Assembly: GCA_903854305.1 (NCBI GenBank)
Contig: CAINWC010000405.1
Coordinates: 1 to 8,758, forward strand
Length of the DNA stretch: 8,758 bases
Reading direction: 5' to 3'
DNA from: an uncultured Pseudomonadota bacterium
GTDB taxonomy: Bacteria > Pseudomonadota > Gammaproteobacteria > Burkholderiales > Methylophilaceae
Part shown: positions 1 through 5,895 of the stretch, one piece after another
Layout: every line of letters starts with the position of its first letter
Numbering within the stretch: position 1 is the stretch's first letter
Notes under the pieces: generated by a model
The model's input: the letters and a program-made list of their open reading frames with translations, nothing else
Databases searched by the model: none
What the model was told of the DNA's origin: nothing
Translations under genes and position numbers: made by a program

Positions 1-1093
1 ACAAACCATTATTTTCACGTCCACTAAACGTCATGCTGATTTATTAGCGGATGAGTTATATAACGCAGGTCATAAAACAGGTGCGTTACATGGGGATATG
101 ACGCAAGGGGCTCGTAATCGAACCCTCACTAAATTTAGACATGGTGATATCAGCGTATTAGTCGCAACCGATGTTGCAGCGCGTGGTATTGACGTCGATG
201 GTATTACACACGTGATTAATTACGATCTTCCTAAATTTGCTGAAGATTATGTGCATCGTATTGGTCGTACTGGCCGTGCTGGTAACACTGGTATTGCAAT
301 TTCTTTTGCATCAAATATGGATCGTCATATCTTACGTAAAATTGAACAGTTCACTGGCAACCGTATGGAACCAGGTGTTGTTGAAGGCTTTGAGCCAAAA
401 CGTGCAATGAAAATGGATGGTCCAGGTAATGGCCGTGGTGATATTCGCCGTGATGCCCATAAACCAGGTGGTCGCGGTGGCTTTAAACCACGTGATGACC
501 GTGGTAGCTTTAACGACCGTGGTCCACGTACTGAAAGCCGTGGCGATACTCGCCCTAGCTTTAGCCGTGACAGCGAAAGCCGTGGTAACCGTGAATCAGC
601 ACCACGTGAATCAAATGGCAACTCAGCAGGCTATGCTGGCCGTTCAGATTCAAACCGTTCAGAAAGACCTTCCGGCGACCGTCCACGCAGTTTTGGTGAC
701 CGTAATGCTGGTGGCGACCGTAGTCGTAGTGACCGTCCAAGCGGCGATCGTTCAAGTGCAGCAGCGCCTAACCGTAGCTTTGGTGACAGCGTAGCCTTTG
801 GCAAAAAACCTTTTCCACGTGATGGCGCTAGCGCTCCTCGTGGTGACAGTAATCGTGGCGACAGCCGTGGTGATAACCGCGGTAACCGTCCAGATGCGCC
901 ACGTGGTGACAACCGTGTTTTAGGTCAACGTTACGAAGGCCGTGCTGATGCACCGCGTGGCGATCGTTCATCTGCGCCAGCACGCCGGGACAGCAATGAT
1001 AGCCGTCCAGCACGCCCTAGCACTGATTCACGTAGCTTTGGTAATGCAAATGCTGGTAGCGGTGCTCCACGCCGTCCACGTAGTTTTGCCTAA
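1..1093 (+). CDS. DEAD-box ATP-dependent RNA helicase, RhlE-like, 5'-truncated, with long RG-rich tail
   Basis: This is the C-terminal part of an ATP-dependent RNA helicase; the reading frame is open from base 2, so the gene begins outside the window. About 363 residues are visible. They start in motif IV ([10 protein letters not shown]) and continue through LHGDM, motif V ([10 protein letters not shown]) and motif VI ([10 protein letters not shown], near visible residue 85). This is the second RecA-like domain; the Walker A and DEAD motifs lie outside. The sequence after motif VI ([13 protein letters not shown]) is typical of RhlE-like enzymes. From about base 415 the protein becomes low-complexity for roughly 220 residues, rich in R, G, D, S and N, with seven RGD triplets and several SFGD/SFGN units. 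Such tails in DEAD-box proteins usually bind RNA non-specifically and can promote condensates. The role is probably RNA remodelling in ribosome assembly or mRNA decay. A second helicase gene follows 24 bases after the stop codon. Confidence 0.93.
   Translation, partial: QTIIFTSTKRHADLLADELYNAGHKTGALHGDMTQGARNRTLTKFRHGDISVLVATDVAARGIDVDGITHVINYDLPKFAEDYVHRIGRTGRAGNTGIAISFASNMDRHILRKIEQFTGNRMEPGVVEGFEPKRAMKMDGPGNGRGDIRRDAHKPGGRGGFKPRDDRGSFNDRGPRTESRGDTRPSFSRDSESRGNRESAPRESNGNSAGYAGRSDSNRSERPSGDRPRSFGDRNAGGDRSRSDRPSGDRSSAAAPNRSFGDSVAFGKKPFPRDGASAPRGDSNRGDSRGDNRGNRPDAPRGDNRVLGQRYEGRADAPRGDRSSAPARRDSNDSRPARPSTDSRSFGNANAGSGAPRRPRSFA
415..1090 (+). repeat. Low-complexity coding repeat: RGD/RGN/SFGD-rich helicase tail
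   Basis: The last two thirds of the first helicase gene are built from short degenerate units based on cgt-ggt-gac/gat (Arg-Gly-Asp) and cgt-agc-ttt-ggt (Arg-Ser-Phe-Gly). The protein units include RGDNRG, DAPRGD (twice) and RSFGD (twice), plus RSFGN near the end. The units are irregular in length and synonymous codons vary, so this is an old, diverged low-complexity tract and not a fresh tandem repeat. It also gives long open frames in other phases; I treat these as shadows of the biased codon composition. Confidence 0.75.
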
Positions 1094-1117
1094 ATCAATT
1101 TAATAGTGCCCAACAAC

Positions 1118-2530
1118 ATGACAGAAATAGTAAATTTTGACAGCATCAGTTTTAACGACTTAGGCTTAGCGCCGGAGTTACTTAAAGCACTCACTGATTC
1201 TGGTTACACCACGCCCACGCCAATTCAAGCACAGGCAATCCCTGTGGCCTTGGCTGGGGGTGATTTAATGGCAGGCGCGCAAACTGGCACAGGTAAAACT
1301 GCGGCCTTTGCGTTGCCTTTGCTACAAAAATTACTACCGTTTGCAAACAATGGTGCCTCACCTGCTAAACACCCAGTGCGCGCGTTGATTTTAACGCCAA
1401 CGCGTGAACTGGCCATTCAGGTGGAAGAAAGTGTACGCGCTTATGCAAAACATACGCCGCTACGCTCACTGGTGGTATACGGCGGTGTTGATATCAGAAC
1501 ACAAACCCCGCATTTAAAGACGGGGATTGAAGTTTTGGTCGCCACGCCTGGTAGGTTGTTGGATCACATTGAACAAAAAACAGTACAGCTAAATCAAGTG
1601 CAAATGTTAGTGCTGGATGAAGCAGATAGAATGCTGGACATGGGCTTTATGCCTGACTTGAAAAGAATTTTGGCGTTGCTGCCGAAGCAGCGTCAAAATT
1701 TAATGTTTTCAGCGACATTTTCAAATGATATTAAAAAATTAGCCGATGACTTTTTAACCAAACCACAATTAATCGAAGTAGCGCGTAGCAATGCGACCAA
1801 CGATAACGTGACACAAAAAGTGTATTCAGTGGCTCAAAGCGATAAAGAAGCTTTACTGATACAACTGCTCAAAGCAGCCGATGCAAAACAAGTGATTATA
1901 TTCACCAAAACCAAGATTACCGCCAGCCGCTTAAGCCGTAGCTTAGAGCGTGAAGGCATTGCCGCTGACGCGATTCACGGCGACAAAACCCAACAAGAAC
2001 GCATTAAAGCCTTAGATGCTTTTAAAGCATGCACTGTAACAGCGCTTGTTGCGACCGATGTAGCCGCCCGTGGTTTAGATATTAGCGAATTGCCGATGGT
2101 GATTAACTACGAGATTCCAAGCGCGCCAGAAGACTATGTGCACCGTATTGGTCGTACAGGCCGTGCCGGTGCATCAGGCATTGCGATTTCATTCGTAAGC
2201 CCTGAAGAAGAAAAGTACATGGTGGAAATTGAAAAGCTGATTAAGCGCGAAATCACCAAAGAAATTGTTGTGATTGAAAAACCAATCGCTAGAGCGCGTA
2301 CCAGCTCAACTGCCAGCAAAACTAGTCAGCATAAATCTACTAGCAGTGCATCTAACCAAGATGCTTCTGCCACTAAACGCACACCGTTTAAAAAGAAAAG
2401 TACCGACCCTTGGTTTGATAAACCTTATGAAGCGGTGGTCGCGGCACAACAACAAGTGACTGTGCGATCAAGCTCTACTAGAAAAGCGCCAGTGGCGGCG
2501 TTATTAGGTGGTTTAGTATTGAATAAATAG
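1118..2530 (+). CDS. rhlE: DEAD-box ATP-dependent RNA helicase RhlE
   Basis: This complete DEAD-box RNA helicase of about 470 residues unwinds short RNA duplexes using ATP, probably in ribosome maturation or RNA turnover in the cytoplasm. Counted from the ATG at 1118, the motifs are: Q motif (GYTTPTPIQ, about 29-37), motif I AQTGTGKT (54-61), Ia PTRELAIQ, Ib TPGR, II DEAD (167-170), [28 protein letters not shown] and [12 protein letters not shown]. The tail is Ser/Thr/Lys-rich and ends with DPWFDKPYEA and VAALLGG, both familiar from proteobacterial RhlE proteins. An in-frame GTG at 1106 would add four residues; I prefer the ATG because the family normally starts just before the F-x-x-LGL segment. 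Neither start has a clear Shine-Dalgarno sequence. The gene lies 24 bases after another helicase gene with no terminator between them, so cotranscription is likely. Confidence 0.93.
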   Translation: MTEIVNFDSISFNDLGLAPELLKALTDSGYTTPTPIQAQAIPVALAGGDLMAGAQTGTGKTAAFALPLLQKLLPFANNGASPAKHPVRALILTPTRELAIQVEESVRAYAKHTPLRSLVVYGGVDIRTQTPHLKTGIEVLVATPGRLLDHIEQKTVQLNQVQMLVLDEADRMLDMGFMPDLKRILALLPKQRQNLMFSATFSNDIKKLADDFLTKPQLIEVARSNATNDNVTQKVYSVAQSDKEALLIQLLKAADAKQVIIFTKTKITASRLSRSLEREGIAADAIHGDKTQQERIKALDAFKACTVTALVATDVAARGLDISELPMVINYEIPSAPEDYVHRIGRTGRAGASGIAISFVSPEEEKYMVEIEKLIKREITKEIVVIEKPIARARTSSTASKTSQHKSTSSASNQDASATKRTPFKKKSTDPWFDKPYEAVVAAQQQVTVRSSSTRKAPVAALLGGLVLNK

Positions 2531-2567
2531 TTTAGTTAACAATACGTTAATGTGCGTTTATTAAATT

Positions 2568-2596
2568 AAAAAGGGTTAGCTTAGCTAACCCTTTTT
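2568..2596. terminator. Bidirectional rho-independent terminator between convergent genes
   Basis: A perfect 13-bp inverted repeat, AAAAAGGGTTAGC and its complement, encloses a three-base loop (TTA at 2581-2583). The GGGTTAGC core is flanked by five A on the left and five T on the right, so either strand gives a hairpin followed by U. It lies 38 bases after the rhlE stop codon and 57 bases beyond the stop codon of the convergent globin gene, as expected for a shared terminator. Confidence 0.9.
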
Positions 2597-2606
2597 GCAT
2601 TTTGTC

Positions 2607-2630
2607 GTTGCAAGATTGAAACTTCGCAAC
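2607..2630 (-). other. Weak imperfect hairpin downstream of the globin gene
   Basis: GTTGCAAG (2607-2614) and CTTCGCAAC (2622-2630) can pair as an 8-bp stem with one bulged base and a seven-base loop. It lies between the globin stop codon and the strong terminator. It has no T-run of its own on the minus strand, so it may be only a 3'-end RNA structure or chance. Confidence 0.25.
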
Positions 2631-2652
2631 CAGTAATTTCTGACGAACCGAT

Positions 2653-3072
2653 CTATTGATTACGCATAAAATCAGCAACCCCGTACAATTGCTCCGCAAG
2701 TTTGGTCATCAGCGCATCATCAAAACCCTGTTGATGCATAGCCTTAATCATGCAATACATCCATTGATCCCGTGCGGATTCATCAACAGCAAAAGGCATG
2801 TGGCGCCGACGAAGCATGGGGTGACCGTAACGCTCTATGTATAACTGCGGTCCGCCTGTCCAACCCGATAAAAACATGAATAGTTTTTCTCGCGCCTCGG
2901 TCAGGTCTGCCTGATGCATCGCTCTTAGCGGCACAGCTTTAGGATCAGTATCCATAATGTCGTAGAAAGTCTCGACTAAATTACGTATATTTTCAATGCC
3001 GTTAGTTTCGCCGCCCAGCAACTCAAAAAAAGTGCTTTTGTTACTACCAACTTCTTCTATTTTATTCAGCAT
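2653..3072 (-). CDS. Group II truncated hemoglobin (trHbO/GlbO-like)
   Basis: This 139-residue protein is a small heme-binding globin of the truncated 2-on-2 class, group II. Diagnostic features are LGG near residues 19-21, the FYDIMD helix B with the expected B10 tyrosine (Y37), EAREKLFMFLSGWTGGP (59-75), ERYGHPMLRRRHMPF with the proximal heme ligand His91 (F8), and RDQW with the G8 tryptophan W104 that marks groups II and III. His53 lies near the CD1 position, as in some bacterial group II globins; that assignment rests on by-eye alignment. Family members bind O2 and have been linked to oxidative or nitrosative stress and redox chemistry; the role here is unknown. The gene begins 38 bases after purT with no clear promoter between, so it is probably cotranscribed. 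The start region has no strong ribosome binding site. Confidence 0.93.
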   Translation of the reverse strand: MLNKIEEVGSNKSTFFELLGGETNGIENIRNLVETFYDIMDTDPKAVPLRAMHQADLTEAREKLFMFLSGWTGGPQLYIERYGHPMLRRRHMPFAVDESARDQWMYCMIKAMHQQGFDDALMTKLAEQLYGVADFMRNQ

Positions 3073-3110
3073 GTTATTTAAGCCAATTCAACAAATTTAA
3101 ACAACTTTTT

Positions 3111-4310
3111 TTACACAGCTTTAGGTTTAACCAAACTAGCGGCCAATTTTGCACGTTCACGCGCTTCAGTCACATCTTTACCCGTGGCAAGCGCGACGCC
3201 CATACGACGCTTCACAAATGATTCTGGTTTACCAAATAGGCGAATATCGCTGCTTGGCACGGCCAATGCTGCATCTACACCGTCAAAAATTAAATTATGT
3301 GATTCATATTGGCCATAAATTACAGCACTTGCACCAGCCTCACGTAAGCTAACATCGACTGGCAAGCCTAAAATCGCACGCGCATGTAAATCAAATTCGC
3401 TAAAGCGCTGGCTACACATGGTCACCATACCAGTGTCATGCGGACGTGGGCTAACTTCACTGAACCACACTTTGTCACCTTTAATAAACAGCTCCACACC
3501 AAATAAACCAAGGCCACCCAAGCTATCTGTTACCGCTTTTGCGATGCGTTTAGATTCAACTAATGCGCCAGTTGTCATGGCCTGTGGTTGCCAGCTTTCT
3601 ACATAATCGCCTTTTTCTTGCACATGGCCGATTGGCTCGCAAAAGTAGGTTTGAATTTCACCTTGCGCGTTTTTTGCACGTACAGTGAGCAAGGTAATTT
3701 CATAATCAAAATCAATCTGTCCTTCCACAATCACCACACCTTGATTCACTCGTCCGCCAGTCGCCGCATAATCCCAAGCGGTTTTAACTTCGCTGGCATT
3801 AGTAATCCGTGACTGGCCTTTACCAGAAGATGACATCGTCGGTTTAATAAAGCATGGATAGCCGATACCCGCATCGATTGCGGCTTGTAAGTCAGCCTCG
3901 CTTCTGGCAAACGCATAAGGTGAGGTTGGTAAATTGAGCTCTTCTGCCGCTAATCGGCGAATGCCCTCGCGATTCATGGTCAACTGCACCGCTTTAACGG
4001 TAGGAATCACCGTGGCGATACCGGCGGCTTCAATCTCTGCAAGGGTATTGGTATTAAGCGCTTCAATCTCAGGTACGATCAAATGCGGTTTTTCTTTGGC
4101 GACAAGCTCACGTAGGGCTTTATCATCAGTCATATCAATCGTATAAGCACGGTGCGCAACCTGATGACCAGGCGCATTTTTATAACGATCAACAGCAATC
4201 ACTTCAACGCCTAAACGTTGCAGCGCAATAATCACTTCTTTACCGAGCTCGCCGCTGCCTAGCAACATGACGCGCGTGGCATTTGGGCTTAATGGGGTTC
4301 CAATTTGCAT
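3111..4310 (-). CDS. purT: Formate-dependent phosphoribosylglycinamide formyltransferase (GAR transformylase 2)
   Basis: PurT makes formyl-GAR from glycinamide ribonucleotide, formate and ATP in the third step of purine synthesis, avoiding 10-formyl-tetrahydrofolate. The 399-residue protein is close to the usual length of about 392 and matches the family along its whole length. Visible parts are the N-terminal nucleotide-fold segment [12 protein letters not shown] (15-26), PEIEA (80-84) in the GAR site, [16 protein letters not shown] (110-124), the ATP-grasp loop MSSSGKGQ (159-166), the metal-binding GVELF (E273) and [14 protein letters not shown] (E285), and LFGKPE near the C terminus. The enzyme is cytosolic and homodimeric in known members. 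The ATG has a weak AAAGAA ribosome binding site. It lies 125 bases after the regulator gene and has its own candidate promoter; a globin gene follows. A formate-using step would suit an organism with active one-carbon metabolism, which is inference. Confidence 0.97.
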   Translation of the reverse strand: MQIGTPLSPNATRVMLLGSGELGKEVIIALQRLGVEVIAVDRYKNAPGHQVAHRAYTIDMTDDKALRELVAKEKPHLIVPEIEALNTNTLAEIEAAGIATVIPTVKAVQLTMNREGIRRLAAEELNLPTSPYAFARSEADLQAAIDAGIGYPCFIKPTMSSSGKGQSRITNASEVKTAWDYAATGGRVNQGVVIVEGQIDFDYEITLLTVRAKNAQGEIQTYFCEPIGHVQEKGDYVESWQPQAMTTGALVESKRIAKAVTDSLGGLGLFGVELFIKGDKVWFSEVSPRPHDTGMVTMCSQRFSEFDLHARAILGLPVDVSLREAGASAVIYGQYESHNLIFDGVDAALAVPSSDIRLFGKPESFVKRRMGVALATGKDVTEARERAKLAASLVKPKAV

Positions 4311-4330
4311 GATATTCTTTCAGTTTTAGT

Positions 4331-4374
4331 TGGCTGAATAATACCATGCAGCGATTATTCAGTCATTTCTGAAT
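4331..4374. promoter_or_regulatory. Array of three alternating CTGAAT/ATTCAG half-sites over the purT promoter
   Basis: CTGAAT (4334-4339), ATTCAG (4357-4362) and CTGAAT (4369-4374) alternate in orientation. The outer inverted repeat 4331-4342 with 4354-4365 pairs at 11 of 12 positions around an 11-base centre; the second pair has a 6-base centre. On the minus strand the half-sites overlap the candidate -35 and -10 boxes of purT. As most of the array lies upstream of the predicted start site, a DNA operator is more likely than an RNA attenuator. No known regulator is recognised. Confidence 0.4.
4338..4366 (-). promoter_or_regulatory. Candidate sigma-70 promoter of purT
   Basis: On the minus strand, ATGACT (4366-4361, four of six matches to TTGACA) is followed by a 17-base spacer and TATTAT (4343-4338, five of six matches to TATAAT). 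A TGG just before the -10 box gives an extended -10 element. Transcription would start near 4331, leaving an untranslated leader of about 20 bases before the purT ATG. Both boxes overlap the CTGAAT/ATTCAG inverted repeats, which suggests regulation. Confidence 0.5.
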
Positions 4375-4435
4375 GGTAACTGCGGGGTGACTTTATTGGA
4401 AAACAGCTGTAATCGATTGCAAAACTTACGAGATA

Positions 4436-5884
4436 TTAATGTCCGATTTGATGCTTATCCATGCGATAACGCATCGTCATACGCGTAATGCCGAGCTTAC
4501 GCGCAGCTTCAGATACATTGTCGTTCGATTCTGCCAGCACTTGCACTAAAATTGCCTTTTCAGCTGCATCCAAAGTAGGCGGTGTAGTTTGATTAGTGTT
4601 AGCTTGAACCGAAAGTTGATTATTAGCGCTGTGCATTGACAAGGCTAAATCAAGCTCGGTAATCTGGCCTTCATGGCACAGCAACATCGCGCGACTGACT
4701 TGATGTTTTAACTCACGCACATTGCCAGGCCAGCTATAGCCACGAATCATTTTTACAGCGTCGGCTGAAAATACCGGACGGGATAAGCCGTAACGTCTAG
4801 CGGTTTGTGCTGCAAAATGACTCGCGAGCAACAAAGCATCACCTTCTCTTGCACGCAGAGGCGGCATAGCAATGCTCATCACATTCAATCGATAATACAG
4901 GTCTTGTCTAAAACTACCAGACTGTGACATTTCATGTAAATCACGATTGGTGGCGGCAACAAAACGTGCAGGCACGGCGCGCTCTTTGGTTGAGCCCAGC
5001 CTGCGCACCACACGACGCTCTAATACGTTGAGCAGTTTGGCTTGCAGCGCTACAGGCAATTCGCCGATTTCATCTAAAAAAAGTGTGCCGTCTTCCGCGG
5101 CCTCAATCAAACCTGGACGCGTAGATTGCGCGCCAGTAAAAGCGCCCTTCTCGTGGCCAAACAACTCACTTTCCATTAAATCTGCAGGCAATGACGCACA
5201 ATCAATATGCACAAATGGCTTATCGCTACGCTTGTCATTATCTTGGCAGGACAAATGCAACAGCCGCGCGGCTACATCTTTACCTGTACCAGTTTCACCG
5301 CTAATCAGAACTGTGGGCGGTACGGTATCGTTAGCCACGAGTTGTGAGATACGCTTGATTTGCGCTTTTACACTTTGCATGACAGGGCTTTCACCCAGCA
5401 ATTCAACATGGTCAATCGCGTGAGCATTGCGCTGGCGCGAATAATCCAAGCTATTACTTTGTACCGCGGCCACTTCAGCTTTTTGTACCGATAACAGTAA
5501 CTCTTCAAGGTCGATCGGTTTTTTAATATAATCGACCGCGCCTTGCTTAATGGCGTTGACGGCATCGCTGACTTCACCATAGGCAGTCATTACAATCACA
5601 ACCGTATTCTTTACGATTAACTCTGAAATTAGATCCAAGCCGTTACCATCAGGCAAACGCATATCCAGTAACACAATGTCTGGCGAAAACTGTTTTGCAC
5701 TGGCACGCGCATCTTGCAAGCTCTCAACATGCGCGCACTCATAGCCAGCCTTTTGCAAGCGCCTCAATACTGCGCGTGCAAACAACACCTCATCTTCAAC
5801 AATGAGTATTTTGGACTGTTGCTTACCTAACATTGAAGTGCTTTCTGCTGAAGCATAGCGAGAGATGAGGTGTGCCAATTGCAT
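4436..5884 (-). CDS. Sigma-54-dependent response regulator, NtrC family
   Basis: This 482-residue protein is a bacterial enhancer-binding protein that would activate sigma-54 RNA polymerase. The receiver domain (about 25-140) has acidic residues E30/D31, phospho-acceptor D74 (LLDMRLPDG), T100 and K122. The AAA+ domain (about 160-400) has Walker A SGETGTGKD (195-203), the sigma-54-contacting loop GAFTGA (247-252), Walker B GTLFLDEIGE (266-275), and arginines in FRQDLYYRL (325-333). A Fis-type helix-turn-helix (about 438-478, NVSEAARKLGITRMTMRYRM) ends the chain. All key residues are intact. I chose the ATG at 5884 because TAAGG precedes it by six bases; a shorter start at M18 (5833) is possible. 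The gene begins 11 bases after the TonB receptor stop codon, with the ribosome site in the gap, so the two are almost surely cotranscribed. No partner histidine kinase is visible. Its likely target is the receptor promoter region. Confidence 0.95.
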   Translation of the reverse strand: MQLAHLISRYASAESTSMLGKQQSKILIVEDEVLFARAVLRRLQKAGYECAHVESLQDARASAKQFSPDIVLLDMRLPDGNGLDLISELIVKNTVVIVMTAYGEVSDAVNAIKQGAVDYIKKPIDLEELLLSVQKAEVAAVQSNSLDYSRQRNAHAIDHVELLGESPVMQSVKAQIKRISQLVANDTVPPTVLISGETGTGKDVAARLLHLSCQDNDKRSDKPFVHIDCASLPADLMESELFGHEKGAFTGAQSTRPGLIEAAEDGTLFLDEIGELPVALQAKLLNVLERRVVRRLGSTKERAVPARFVAATNRDLHEMSQSGSFRQDLYYRLNVMSIAMPPLRAREGDALLLASHFAAQTARRYGLSRPVFSADAVKMIRGYSWPGNVRELKHQVSRAMLLCHEGQITELDLALSMHSANNQLSVQANTNQTTPPTLDAAEKAILVQVLAESNDNVSEAARKLGITRMTMRYRMDKHQIGH

Positions 5885-5886
5885 CT

Positions 5887-5895
5887 AGCGCCTTA
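5887..5895 (-). promoter_or_regulatory. Ribosome binding site at the receptor-regulator junction
   Basis: On the minus strand the receptor stop codon TAA is followed directly by TAAGGCGCTAG and the regulator ATG. TAAGG matches the anti-Shine-Dalgarno core at a six-base spacing. This supports the 5884 start over the internal ATG at 5833 and suggests translational coupling to the receptor gene. Confidence 0.6.

Noticed and set aside
417..912. Several open frames on both strands within the first helicase tail
   Set aside because: They arise from the repetitive Arg/Gly/Asp codon pattern; their translations are biased low-complexity sequences without a start context.
2139..2195. Close DNA similarity between the two helicase genes around motif VI (compare 250-306), considered as recent gene conversion
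   Set aside because: By eye about 45 of 57 bases match and the differences are mostly at third codon positions, as expected from protein conservation between paralogues.
4334..4362. Hairpin upstream of purT considered as a terminator of the regulator gene
   Set aside because: The stem is AT-rich and no T-run follows on the minus strand; it fits promoter-overlapping operator sites better.
4947..5423. A 158-codon plus-strand open frame opposite the response regulator
   Set aside because: It is antisense to the conserved AAA+ domain and resembles no protein I know. Antisense frames of this kind are common over AAA+ coding sequence.
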